Below, in pieces: positions 22,851 through 32,790 of a stretch of DNA of 64,000 nt (positions are counted from its first letter, which is position 1; the number at the start of each line of letters is the position of its first letter). The notes under the pieces were generated by a model. It was not told where the DNA came from. It saw nothing but the letters and a program-made list of their open reading frames with translations, and searched no databases. A program made the position numbers and the translations under genes. Source of the DNA: Prorocentrum cordatum (taxonomy: Eukaryota > Sar > Dinophyceae > Prorocentrales > Prorocentraceae); NCBI GenBank assembly GCA_963575745.1, contig CAUYUJ010017922.1:156213-220212 (forward strand). Reading direction: 5' to 3'.

Positions 22851-24270
22851 CGCCTCTTGGTTCAGCACCTCAACCTCTCCGAGCGCATGGAGGCCGACGA
22901 CTCCAAGAATGTGGAGGGCCCCCTGGGCTACCTCAAGAAGACGGAGTGCCGGCTGGCGGTCTACACCGCCCGGGGGTTCAACGCCTTCTACGTCGCCCTT
23001 TGCCCGGGCCTCGTCGGAAGGGAGCTGTGCGACGCAGCCCGGAGGGGAGGAGACGGACGCTGGATGATCATGCACGAGGGAGGCTGCCCCATCCTGGTCT
23101 TGAACCGGATTGCCTACGCCATCGCGGGGGGCTTCTGGGGGGGCCGCGACCTGGAACGGATGGCCAAGTGGTCCCTGGGAGCATCAGACTTCCCGCGGAC
23201 CACTCGGGAGGAGTTCGAACGGTTCATCCCGCACTCGGACCCCACCCACATGGAGAAGCGCCCCGCCTGGACCAAGATCCTCGCCGTCTGGACCGACCAG
23301 GCCCACCGGAGCATCACCACCTTCTGCCTGTTCTACGGCCAAGACCACGAGAGGGAGAGGCGGGACGCCTTGAGGAGGCTGGTGCAGCTCAACCTCGATG
23401 ACCCCAACCAGTGGACGGAGGGGGACCTCTTCGCGATCTGGGAGGAGCTCCACTGGGACTGGTGGGACGGCATCCGACTGATCGCCCAGCGGGCCTTCCA
23501 CGACCTCAGGAACCAGAACCCCACCGAGGAGGAGTTCAGGCTCCACCTCCTGGAGGGGCCGGGAGGCCAGCCGCGATTCCAGATGCCCCTCTCCTTCCAG
23601 CTGGACCACCCCAACGGGTTCTTTCGGGCCCAGGTGGTGTCCCGTAAGTTTTGGGAGCAACGGTCCGCCCTGTCTGCCCTCTCGCGGACGAGCAGAGCGA
23701 AGGTGCCACCCCCGCCCCCGGCGGGACGCGCCGGCCAGGACGACAACCCGCAGTGCCCCATCGGCACGGCCCTGGAGGCGGAGGAGCATAAGGCGGCCCT
23801 GGCGGGTATCCCCAAGAACCCGCAGGGCAAGAGGATTTGCATCCCCTTCAACTGCCACGGCACGCGCTGGCGGGGGAGCGGCTGCCGGGACGCCCACCAG
23901 AAGATCAACGATCTGAAGAGCCTCCCCATGGAGACCAGGTTGCTCTTCTTCCACTTCGGAGGGTTCCACAAGCTCCCCCTCGTGACGCCCACGGCGGTGG
24001 ATGCCCGCATGGCTGCACTCCGGAAGGGACCGAAGCCCCGCCCGAGGACCCGCGGCGGGCAGAACGCCAACCGGGGCACGGAGGCACCCCCGGGGGACCC
24101 CCCCACCACGGGGAGGGGGGAGCCCGAGCAGCGCGCCACACAGGCGCCCGCCCCGGGGGTGCTGGCGTGCATCACCTGCCCGCGCCGCACGGCTTGGGGC
24201 ACGCTCGACTTCGGCCAGTACCTCCACCCCACGGGGCCCCACGCCGATCGCATGCGGGGGGCTGCAGGAA
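22830..24270 (+). CDS. gag-like protein with CCCH-type zinc finger
   Basis: A long continuous frame with strong protein character. About 270 residues of folded sequence (LTDPNTRLLVQHLNLSERME, then GYLKKTECRLAVYTARGFNA, RMAKWSLGASDFPRTTREEF and EELHWDWWDGIRLIAQRAFH) precede a basic Pro-rich linker. A zinc-finger signature follows at about 23,836-23,903 (GKRICIPFNCHGTRWRGSGC then RDAH), after which comes LLFFHFGGFHKLPLVTP. Dinoflagellate retroelement proteins often carry a CCCH finger after the motif GK-x-IC-x-F-N, and such fingers bind RNA, so a gag-like packaging role is the best guess. I cannot place the 270-residue domain. There is no ATG at a clean boundary, so it probably starts upstream or is reached by frameshifting. 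Confidence 0.5.
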
Positions 24271-25422
24271 GGCGAACCGGAGGGAGGGCAGTGCATGCTC
24301 CTGAGCACCGCCGCCTCCTCGCTGTGGCGGCAGCACGGCACCCCCCCTCATCAGGAGGAAGTGCACGCCCTGGCCACCCGCTACCGGGCGGAGCTGCTGG
24401 AGGCGGCCGGCGATGCGCCGCCGGCTTCCAGTTCGCCCCTGGACGACGCACTCCGGGCGGGAGCCGCCGTCCCGCACTCGGGAAGAGACTACCGAGAGTT
24501 TCCTTTACTGGGAGGCCCCGCCCTCACCAGTGTCGACCTCCACGTGTGCACGCTCCAGGACCCCTACCTCCGCGATACGCGGATTCCCAGCCGCGCGAGC
24601 GGCGACCCCCCCGACGCCTGGCTGTTCCTCAACCAGGGGCACGCCCTCGCACTGGGGCCCACGCCGGAGGCCTTCACCTGGATCCGCTACCGGGACGCGT
24701 GGCCCCGCCCGCGCCAAGCGGAGGCGCCCCCGGCCCCAGATGCCGTCGGCGAAACTCCCCACCCACCCAAACCCGCAGGGGGGGGTAAAGGGCCTTCGGA
24801 CCCTCAACTCCAGAGGGAGGAAGGCGGCATCGGTGGGGCATCGCCCGGAGCCGCCACGGACGCCCCAAGCGGCGAGACCTGGGGGAAGGGACCAGACCCG
24901 CCACCGCGGAGGGAGACCGAGGGGAGGGGGCCCCCGGCGCACCTGGACGCGTTCAACCGAGCCACACAGGCGCTGGAGGAGGCACGGGGCCAGGACATGC
25001 TGGACCTCTTGGGGAAGGACGAGAAGCACGGCGCCCGGATCCGCACCCAATGGTACCGCTACGCCCGGAGCGTCGGAGCGGGGGGGGAGGAGGCGGAGTG
25101 GGAGAACAGGCGGAAGTACCCCCAGCGGTTGGTCGACACGTTCCTGAGTGAGATGAAGAAGGGCACGGTCTACCCTCCGCCGGACTCCACCTTCGAGAAT
25201 GGAGGGAGAACGACTAAAGGGGGCCCCCATTTTCGGAGAGAGGCCGAAGGGAGAGAAGGGGGGGGCCAAGTGCGAGGAGGAAGAAGAGAGGTCCCCACAG
25301 GGCGGAACGTCGGAGGGCGAGCGCGCCAGCGGCCGGAGCAGGCAGGCCGGGGATGGGAAACCAGCCGCCGAGAGCCTTGCCCCGCGCCCCCCCACGGAGC
25401 GCCGGAGAGGCAGGGGAAGTGA
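24250..25422 (+). CDS. unknown protein with possible cysteine-protease-like region, then a charged helical tail
   Basis: Near 24,250 coding text shifts frame and gives GGQCMLLSTAASSLWRQHG, then EEVHALATRYRAELLEAAG. Later come TSVDLHVCTLQDPYLRDTRI and DAWLFLNQGHALALGPTPEA. The layout (a Cys at the start of a helix, and about 115 residues later a strand ending in a His) is what OTU-type cysteine proteases show, but the usual DGNC box is not intact, so this is only a hypothesis. The C-terminal 150 residues are charged (FNRATQALEEARGQDMLDLL, IRTQWYRYARSVGAGGEEAE). The frame runs on to a stop at 25,422, overlapping the next ORF from 25,199. Confidence 0.4.
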   Translation, partial: ACGGLQEGEPEGGQCMLLSTAASSLWRQHGTPPHQEEVHALATRYRAELLEAAGDAPPASSSPLDDALRAGAAVPHSGRDYREFPLLGGPALTSVDLHVCTLQDPYLRDTRIPSRASGDPPDAWLFLNQGHALALGPTPEAFTWIRYRDAWPRPRQAEAPPAPDAVGETPHPPKPAGGGKGPSDPQLQREEGGIGGASPGAATDAPSGETWGKGPDPPPRRETEGRGPPAHLDAFNRATQALEEARGQDMLDLLGKDEKHGARIRTQWYRYARSVGAGGEEAEWENRRKYPQRLVDTFLSEMKKGTVYPPPDSTFENGGRTTKGGPHFRREAEGREGGGQVRGGRREVPTGRNVGGRARQRPEQAGRGWETSRREPCPAPPHGAPERQGK

Positions 25423-26870
25423 GGACACCGCCGGGGCTCGCAGAGGGGAAAGCGCGAGCGGCGGGAGGGGAGGGAGCAGGGCCCCCCGGGACAGCCGCCC
25501 GAGCCGGAGGGACGCTGGGGCCTCCGAGCCCCCACGGCGGATCGAGGGGTCCCGCCGTCGCTCGCCCGTCAGCCCCCGCCGCGACCCGGGCCGAGGAGCG
25601 CACGCCTCACGGGGCCCTCGACCGGAAGAGCACACGCGCCCCCGGAGCGCGGGGCGGCGGGCATACCCAGAGGGACCAGACCGGAGGGGAAGGGTGGAGA
25701 GTCGAGCCCCTCGCGAACGCTCCCCGCGCCGACGAGGAGGGTCGGGGAGCAAAGCTGGATCCCGCCCGCCGCCGGCACCGGACCGCGCGGGCGTGCGGCG
25801 CGCGTCCACCCCCAGGGGCTCCGTCCGGCAGGAAGTCTCGCTGGGCCCCCGCAAGAGGAGCCCCAGCCCCCCGAGGAAGCGGACCGGGGGGGAGGAGCCT
25901 GGGCTCCGCACGCGGGATTCGCCACCCCCTAGGTCCCGCAGCCCAAGAAGGGCCGAGCCTCCCACGGCAGAGCCGCGAGAGCCCCACCCTCCTGCCCAGC
26001 CGGGTGGCCTCTGGCTATGCCTCGGCTGCAGGAAGGAGGTGGGGGACCGTCGGAGTCGCTGCGAGAACTGCTCCGCGCACTTCCTGACCAAGGTGGGAGC
26101 GTGGTGGTGCCCGAAGTGCCAGAGCGGCCCCAACCACCTGGGGAGGAGGGACAGCTGCGGTGGCTGCGGCGAGCCCTGCCACAAGAGGGAGTGGCTCCTG
26201 GCCGAGGTGGAGCGGATACGGCGGATCGAGAGGGGAGCGGAGGCGTGGGCCAGGTACACCGAGCGGAACCCCGAGGGGGACCGCGAGACCGAACCCCAGA
26301 CGACCCTCACCCTGCAGGACTTCGTCCTGGGTCTCCGACGCGGGACTCCACCCCCACAGGACCGTCCCACCGGGAAGGGGAAGAGGCCCGGCACACCCCC
26401 GAAAGGAGGAAAGGGGCGTGGGCGGGGGAACGAGCCACGGGGCGGCCGAGGGAAGTCCCGAGGGAAGTCTCGCTTGGGGAAGGGGAGTGGGTCCACGTCG
26501 CGCAAGCGCTGGAAGTACTACGACAACACCCAGCCCCCCCCAGGGGTGTGCCGGTACTACTGGAAGAGCCGCCCCTGCAAGCCGCCGGGCTGCAAGTACC
26601 GCCACCACCACCCGAGGGGCCCCCCCGCGCCGGCCCGACCGGAAGACCGCCCCTCAAGGACGGCTCCCCAGAGCGGGGGAGGAGCGGAAGCCTGGGACGA
26701 CCCCGGCCCCGTCGGAAAGCCGGGGGAGGGGACCACCCTCCCCAGTCCGGGCCAAGGAGGGCCCCCCCTCTGCGGCTCGGGACCCACCCGGTGCGGGAGG
26801 GGAGGCGAAGCCGGGCGTGGAGGACCCCCCGAGGGTCATCGAGGAGCGGAGCGTCGGAGGCAGCCAGCGC
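25199..26870 (+). CDS. RS-rich protein with zinc ribbon, RanBP2-like finger and CCCH finger
   Basis: An ATG at 25,199 opens a frame overlapping the previous one by about 220 bp. The first 260 residues are Arg/Ser/Pro-rich (SR-protein-like, for example SPPRKRTGGEEPG and SPPPRSRSPRRAEPP). Next is a zinc ribbon (CLGCRKEVGDRRSRCENC) followed by a RanBP2-like finger (WWCPKCQSGPNHLGRRDSC then GGCG). After an RGG/Lys-rich stretch comes a CCCH finger of spacing C-x8-C-x4-C-x3-H (CRYYWKSRPCKPPGCKYRH). Every one of these modules is typical of RNA binding, so this is probably the RNA-packaging protein of the element. It likely sits downstream by frameshift or reinitiation. Beyond about 26,870 the text moves to another frame. 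Confidence 0.55.
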
Positions 26871-27076
26871 AAGCGGATCGCCGTCATCCGGCACCACGTG
26901 GAGGCGGCAGGCGGCCAGGTGGGAGGGACCGCGCCCAAACCCCGCGTGCGGCGCGGCATGGGAGTCACGGAGGCGCCCTGTGTCCACGCGCGGGTGGCCC
27001 CCCACACTCTATTCGTCGGGGCCAACGGGAAACTCCTCGGTCCCTACATCTGCTGGCCCACCCCCCACCCCCACAC

Positions 27077-27109
<33 letters not shown>

Positions 27110-27310
27110 AAAGAAACACCCCCGCCAACCCACCCCCCCCCCCCCCCAAAAAAAAAAAAAAAACAAAGAAAAAACAGAACCCCCCCCCCACACCGCCCCC
27201 ACACCCACAAAAAACACCCCCCAACAAAAAAAAAAAACAAAAAAAAACCCCCCCCACACAACCCCCCCCACCCCCCTCCCACCAAAAAACAAAAAAAACA
27301 CCCCACCCCC

Positions 27311-27351
<41 letters not shown>

Positions 27352-28436
27352 AAAGAAAAAAAAAAAAAAAAAAAAAGACACCACCACAAACCCACACCAC
27401 AAACAAAAAAAAAAAACAAACAAACAAAAAAAAAAAAAAAAACCCCCCCCCCCCACCTTCTGCAGGATGGGGGACAGCGCGCAACGCTGCGGTAGCCAAG
27501 AAGCAGACGGAGGAGATTTGGAGGTTCCTGGTGACGCGCCTGATCTTCACCACGGAGGGGCGCAGGGCGCGGGCCAAGTTTCCAGATCCGTGGAAGACGG
27601 GACTTACGGAGGCCCCCTTGCCCCCGCCCCCAGACAGTCGCCTCGTCCGGCTGGCAATCGGAGAGGACCGAGACCCTGCCTTGGTCGCCGACCCTCGCGA
27701 CCCGAGGCGGCCAGTCCAGACGAGGGAGCGAGCGGGAGCCGGCGCACTCACGCAGCGGGTATCCGCCTTCCTCGGAGGACTCTGGCCCGCGGGCCCCCAG
27801 GAGGAGGACGAACCCCCGCGGGGCCGCCGGGCGGTCGCCCACCGCGACCACGCCACCCTGCGCGTCCCCGAGGGCGTTCCCGGCCACCTAGACTGGGGCG
27901 ACAAGACCTTCCTCGCCCTCCTCCGGGAGTACCCCGAGCGGCGTCGCCAGCTCCGCCGCCGCCAGCAGGAACCCCGCCTCCATGCGCTGCACAAGTTTCG
28001 GGATTGGCTGCGGGAGGAGTCTGCCTTGGGGAACCCCTTTGGAGGGGAGCCAGTCCCTCTGACCCCAGGGGGGGAGGAGACGGAGGACGACCCGGCGGAC
28101 TTCATCCCGGCCCGAACGCCCCCGACCCTCGGGGGGGGGCCCTTCCGGGGCGAGGTCCAGCACGGACGGCCCCCCTCAAAAGGGAGGAGGCCCGGCACGG
28201 GCGCGCCTGACCGAGGAGCCAGCGGAAGGCTGGGGAGCGGCCCTAGGGGATGGCCGCCCAGGACGCCCCGCCCCCCCGCCCAAAGGCGGGAGCCCGAAGC
28301 CGAGGCCTCCGGAGAGACCCGCACCCGCCCGGGAGGGGGAGAGCAGGAGGGACTGGGCCCGAGGGCCCGCCACATCGACCTGCTGCCAGGCGCGCGGGTG
28401 ATCTACCACAGCTCGACCTACGACACCTACGTATAA
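26865..28436 (+). CDS. basic/acidic protein of unknown function, interrupted by a 400-bp A/C tract
   Basis: One frame gives GGSQRKRIAVIRHHVEAAGG, then VAPHTLFVGANGKLLGPYIC up to 27,055. An A/C-only tract follows (27,058-27,457). After the tract the text resumes with AVAKKQTEEIWRFLVTRLIF, WGDKTFLALLREYPERRRQL and LHALHKFRDWLREESALGNP, ending ARVIYHSSTYDTYV at the stop near 28,434. The sequence before and after the tract is plausible protein, and the tract itself is not. No family is recognised. The flanking halves may be one domain split by an artefact or insertion. Confidence 0.4.
27058..27457. other. 400-bp low-complexity tract made almost only of A and C
   Basis: The plus strand consists of runs of C and A with fewer than about ten G or T bases in 400. 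It lies in the middle of protein-like sequence that reads well on both sides. Ordinary microsatellites have a repeating unit, and this has none. On the minus strand the tract is T and G only. Confidence 0.9.
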
Positions 28437-29420
28437 ACGGGGTCGTGCAGGGAGCGCGGAACGACTACTACGACCTGGACGTCAAGCCCTACGCCCACAT
28501 CGCGCGGATCCACCTCCCCCCGCCGCCGCCGCGCGGAGAGGGGCCCCCGGAAGCGGATGCGCGCACGACGGTGCCAGACTGCAGCGTGCGCTACAGGCCT
28601 CCCCCACCATCCCAGGCCCCCGGCGGGAGAGGAAAGGGGGAGGGAGGCCCGGCAACAGGTGCTCCGGGGAGAGGGGCACCCAGCGGGCCCGGGGGTGCCC
28701 CCCCACCGGCGAGACCCCCACCCCCAAAGGAGGGGGGCCACGGGGCGACAGCAGGGGGTGGCGCGCCAGCCCAGGGCGCGGGGGGCTCAGCTGCGCCGCA
28801 CAAGGCCGCCCCAGCGTTCCCGGCAGCTGGGGCGCCCGCGCCGGGCAGCGGTGCGGGGAGACGTCGGCCGTGGTTACCGCTTGGAGGGCCCTGGACGAGC
28901 AGCTCGGGGTCGCCCTCGCCCCGTCCACGAACTGCAACACCGTCCCCCACGCCTGGGAATGCCCACAGCACCCTGCGGAGGAGACCCCTGGGGCTGCTTA
29001 CCCCTACGCCCGGCGGCTCCACTCCACCCAGGACAGAGCATACCACTACCACTACCATTCGGTACAAGGGAACCTGCGGCAGTGGAGGGACACGCCGGGC
29101 AGGGAGTACGTCCTGGCGTCGGTAGACGACCTCCGGAGGCTGCGCTTCCCCGTCGCCAGCGACCAGCGCATGATCCGGATGGCCCTGGAGCAGGCGGAGG
29201 AAGTGGAGCGAGCCCGGGCGCGTGCCCAGCCGGAGCCCCCGCCGGAGGGGGCGGCGGGCGCCGCGCCCGCATCCGGGACGGCGGGGGGAGCGGCAGGCGC
29301 CGACCCATTCGTCGCCCGGCCCAGCCTCCGGATCACGCTCCAGAGGATAGGGCCCCCAGCACGCCGAGGAGCGTCACCGGCTCCTCCGGGAGCGCCTCAT
29401 CACCCTCTTGGGCGTCCTCG
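28437..29420 (+). CDS. Pro/Gly-rich protein segment with a His/Tyr-rich stretch, broken frames
   Basis: After the stop near 28,434 the next frame reads GVVQGARNDYYDLDVKPYAH followed by IARIHLPPPPP, then a long Pro/Gly/Ala-rich linker. Near 28,890 it switches to a frame with WRALDEQLGVALAPSTNCNT. The next part includes RAYHYHYHSVQGNLRQWRD, then REYVLASVDDLRRLRFPVAS and a helical region rich in Glu/Arg/Ala. The composition supports coding but the frame changes do not. It is probably the upstream part of the final protein at 29,408-30,970. Function is unknown. Confidence 0.35.
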
Positions 29421-30970
29421 ACACGCCCGATGACCGGGACGCCCGGGGCTGCACGCACGAAGACCTCGTGGCCTCCCTGGAGGAGTCGTACTCCGAGGTT
29501 CACTTGGCGTTCCTCACGGAGTCGCGGCGCGCCCTCGCGTTCGCCTCCGGGGTCGGGCCCCCGGAGCTCACCCGCAGGCCCGAGGCCGCGAAGAAGCTAC
29601 TCGAGGAGGGAGATCATGAGGGGGCCCTCCGTGCGGCACTGGGACCCGAGGTGGTCCCGGTGCAGCGACGGGCGGAGGGGGGCCCCGACCCCGCGCGGGA
29701 GGCGGGAGAGCCTCCCCCGGAGGAGCCACCCCCGGCACCCGCAGGCCTCGGGAGCGCGCCGGTTGTCCCCGGCCCCGCCGGACCGGCGCAGGGAGAAGCC
29801 CAGGACGAGTCGGGGGAGTCGGGCGGGAGCGCAGGAGGAGCGGATGAGGAGGACCCCGACGAGGACCCTTACGACTGGGTGGCCAGCTGGATCCCGGAAG
29901 GGGCGGCGGCGGACTGGGTGTGCACCCCCATGCTGCCGACGGGCGGCTACACTATCAGGGCGCCCATCCCCACAAGCTGGGTGGAGCTGTGGAAGCCCGA
30001 GGTCCTGCAGGAGATAGGCCACTTTCCCCCGGAGCTGGCGGCATGGCTGGACTCCACCATTCGGGTCGGGGGGGATGAGTGGATCCAGTTTGATGGGTGC
30101 CCGCGGAGCCTGGACACCCACCGCACCCTCCCGCTCCGCTTGGAGGAGGGAGGTACGGAGACGGTCTACTACCACCCGAAGCACATGCCGCCGTTCTTCG
30201 TGGAGGCGCGGGAGGTCTACAGGCTGATGCACCTGGTCCAGGGCCCAGCCCCCCAGCACCTCAGGGCGCACCGGGACGAGCAAAACCTCCGAGCGGGACG
30301 CCTCTCCCCCCCGCCGCTTCGGAAGACCGCGGAGCCCGTCGCCGGCGGGGAGGCGGACGGGGCCGCGGGGGGGCACCCCGCTGACGCGGAGAGCGGGGGC
30401 GGGAGACCCCTCCCAGATCAGGGCGCGGAGCCGCCTCAGGACGCACCCGCTGAGGAGGGGCGGGGAGGCGGGGTCGCGGAGCCGGGAGGGGGAGCGGACC
30501 AGAAGGGCGAGGCCGACCCTGTCGGGGCTGCCAGCCCGGCTCAGGGCGCGGCGGAGGACAGGTTTCCGGCCCAGGGTGGAGGAAGGCGCTTCCAGCCGCG
30601 CCAGAGCCTCTGGTCGGAGAGGGGCCACGAGGAGGATGGCACCTTCGAGACCCGGGAGCTATTCTGGTCGGACGCGTGGCGGCAAGCCCCGAGGGGCGGC
30701 GGCTTCCGCCACGTCCTGCAGGTCCTGGTGGAGATCCTCGTCGACGAGCAGAGGGCGGGGGCCCCCTCCTCCCCCAGTGGAGAGCGCCTGTTCCACCTGG
30801 AGGACTTCAGCCGCATGGCCCAGGCGGGACTGGGCCCGACCAACGGGCGGATCGCGGCGGAGTACCTGAAGGACACGTTCGGGGTAGGTGTTCAGACCAA
30901 TACCAACCCGCCCACCGGGAGGGAGCACAGGATCCCCGAGGTCATGGAGAAGTTGCAGGAGACGAGGTAG
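29408..30970 (+). CDS. last ORF of the split-repeat element, unknown function
   Basis: An open frame of about 520 codons ending TAG at 30,968-30,970. The start is uncertain (GTG/CTG-rich region, possibly entered from the previous frame). Recognisable texture in order: a helical region (THEDLVASLEESYSEVHLAF), an acidic linker (ADEEDPDEDPYDWVASWIPE) and a compact region (GGYTIRAPIPTSWVELWKPE, then YHPKHMPPFFVEAREVYRLM). After a disordered Gly/Glu linker, a C-terminal folded part (HVLQVLVEILVDEQRAGAP, then AEYLKDTFGVGVQTNTNPPT) closes the protein. No RT, recombinase or protease signature was found. High GC at third positions and the long open frame support real translation in the past or present. 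Confidence 0.5.
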   Translation: MGVLDTPDDRDARGCTHEDLVASLEESYSEVHLAFLTESRRALAFASGVGPPELTRRPEAAKKLLEEGDHEGALRAALGPEVVPVQRRAEGGPDPAREAGEPPPEEPPPAPAGLGSAPVVPGPAGPAQGEAQDESGESGGSAGGADEEDPDEDPYDWVASWIPEGAAADWVCTPMLPTGGYTIRAPIPTSWVELWKPEVLQEIGHFPPELAAWLDSTIRVGGDEWIQFDGCPRSLDTHRTLPLRLEEGGTETVYYHPKHMPPFFVEAREVYRLMHLVQGPAPQHLRAHRDEQNLRAGRLSPPPLRKTAEPVAGGEADGAAGGHPADAESGGGRPLPDQGAEPPQDAPAEEGRGGGVAEPGGGADQKGEADPVGAASPAQGAAEDRFPAQGGGRRFQPRQSLWSERGHEEDGTFETRELFWSDAWRQAPRGGGFRHVLQVLVEILVDEQRAGAPSSPSGERLFHLEDFSRMAQAGLGPTNGRIAAEYLKDTFGVGVQTNTNPPTGREHRIPEVMEKLQETR

Positions 30971-31622
30971 GCAGCCATGCGGAGGAGCCTGGAAGTGACC
31001 CGGCCGGAGGCAGAAGCCCCGAGACCAGCCCAGGGAGGGATGCCCCGTTCCCCCCGCGAGGCTGGGGAGACCGCCGGGGGGGAACCCTACCAGCCGTGCA
31101 CGGGAAGCGACCCCGGAGCCCCCGGCGGAGGCGATACTGCAGCTGGAGGAGACTGACTGAGCCGGACCCGGCCTTGTGCGGGCGTCCGGGAGGCGGGTGG
31201 CCCTCTCCTTTAATTCACCACGGACCCTCCTCCCTCTGGAGGGGTGGCTCCGCGTTTTTGGGGCCCCCTGCACGCACGCCAGCCGCCGAGTCATGAACGT
31301 GTTAAGCGGCTGTACAGGATGCGGGCAGAGCGGCCCCCGCGCGGCCCCGGTCACTCCCCCCTCCCCGCCCCTCGCGGCGCACTGCGCGGACATGCCCCGG
31401 TGCGCCTGGAGTGGAGCTCCCCCTAGGTGGAGCTCGGCGGTGGAGCTGGCCCGCGGTCATTTGTTTAATCGACTCGTGGGGCCCCGCCCCCTGCCTGTGA
31501 GCAGTTTGCCCACCGGAGGGTCGGCGGTGGCGCCCCTGCTCTCCCGCACGCGTTTTCCCGCGCGCCCTGGCGCGCGGCGCCTGGTTGGACTTTTACCGGA
31601 GGGTGGGGCCCGGGACGGGCGT
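30971..31622 (+). other. 3' untranslated region of the split-repeat element
   Basis: Beyond the last stop there is GC-rich sequence without a convincing reading frame, leading to repeat B1. No polyadenylation-like A run is present, which fits an element that ends in repeats and not a poly(A) tail. Confidence 0.4.
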
Positions 31623-31746
31623 GGGCGGAATGCCTGCGGCTGTGCTCGCGGTCGTCGCCAAAACAAGGCCCTCCTTCCCTCTTGCTCCCTCCCCTTCTTT
31701 CCCTTTCCCCTCTTCCGCAGCCGTCTGTGCTTCGAGCTGTGCTTTT
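31623..31746 (+). repeat. abutting split repeats B1 (31,623-31,684) and A2 (31,684-31,746)
   Basis: B1 begins gggcggaatgcctgcggc and runs directly into A2, which begins gctccctccccttc. A2 is the exact copy of A1 at 20,336. B1 matches B2 at 31,818 except for two bases. The contiguous B-A order is the circle-junction order expected of PAT/Ngaro-type elements. Confidence 0.9.
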
Positions 31747-31817
31747 CCACCTCCCACCCCACAACTATTTTCAAGGAGCCGCACCCTGGAGCCCCCCCCC
31801 TCAGTCCGAGGGCTCCG

Positions 31818-31879
31818 GGGCGGAATGCCTGCGGCTGTGCTCGCGGTCGTCGCCAAAACAGGGCCCTCCTTCCCTTTTG
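31818..31879 (+). repeat. split direct repeat B2 (right end)
   Basis: Sixty-two bp, 60 identical to B1 (31,623-31,684). A 71-bp spacer separates it from A2. AT-rich flanking DNA starts about 15 bp further on. Confidence 0.9.
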
Positions 31880-31889
31880 ACAGTTAACA

Positions 31890-32714
31890 GGGTTGGAGGG
31901 AATATATACATGTATATAAACATAAATATATGTATGTGTGTGTATATGTATATACAACCACAACTATACAACTATAAAGTTGTAGAACTATAGAACTATA
32001 GAATTATATATATATATATCATATATATATATATATATATATTGATATAATATATACCATAATATAAAAGATATATATATATATAATATAATAATATCAC
32101 TTATACCGAATGAAAAATGTTCATGTATATGTATGCATATACATTAGTGTATATATATATAATATATATATAATATATATAATATGTATGTATATATATA
32201 TTTATATATGTATATATATATATTTATAGATATAGTATATTTGATAATATATAGATATATATGTGTATATGTATAATGGTTTTTGTAATAAAATTATTTG
32301 CGTCCCCCCCCCCCCCCACCCCGCATAGATTTAGTATGCGTATATATATATATATAGATAATATATATAATAATATAATTTATATATATGATATATATAT
32401 TTATATACCCACAACATAATATATAATAATATTTATATAATATATATGATAATATTATGAATTATATATGTTCTGTATTCTATATGCCATAGTCTATAGT
32501 TCTATAGTTGTAAGGCCTATGTATAGTTGTGTGTAAATATATATATATAGATATTATATAGATTATATATATAGAGATATAATATAGAGAATTATATATA
32601 TATATATATATATTATATAGATATAATATATATTTTATATGATATATAGATATATAGATTATAGATTTGTATAGTTATATAAATATATATAGAAATATTA
32701 GAATATAATAGACT

Positions 32715-32757
<43 letters not shown>

Positions 32758-32790
32758 ATAATATAATATATATATTTGTATGTGTGTGCG
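31890..32790. repeat. AT/TA microsatellite block
   Basis: About 900 bp dominated by at/ta dinucleotides with gaps such as tatag and gatata, plus a C-rich run near 32,306. It marks a sharp change from the GC-rich element to its left. Confidence 0.9.

Larger units (their letters stand above)
20336..31879 (+). mobile_element. 11.5 kb element with split direct repeats (Ngaro/PAT-like layout)
   Basis: The ends are defined by repeats in the order A1 (20,336-20,398), genes, B1 (31,623-31,684), A2 (31,684-31,746), B2 (31,818-31,879). B1 and A2 abut, and A1 and B2 are the outer ends. This is the arrangement known for PAT/Ngaro-type tyrosine-recombinase retroelements. There the internal B-A junction equals the junction formed if the element circularises. 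All coding text inside is on the plus strand, very GC-rich, with several frame changes. It gives membrane, CCCH, RS/zinc-ribbon and acidic Gly/Pro-rich proteins. I see no RT, RNase H or recombinase, so it may be non-autonomous. Both flanks are AT-rich microsatellite DNA, suggesting insertion into such a site. Confidence is high for the repeats and lower for the class. Confidence 0.6.

Noticed and set aside
24505-26505. A 666-codon open frame on the minus strand
   Set aside because: It is antisense to the zinc-ribbon/RS protein, is Pro/Arg/Leu-rich without motifs, and is open only because of very high GC at the opposing third positions.
28380-28520. RNA 2'-phosphotransferase/ART-like reading around YHSSTYDTYV
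   Set aside because: Only a short His/Thr-like resemblance. It is broken by a stop and a frame change, and no second motif supports it.
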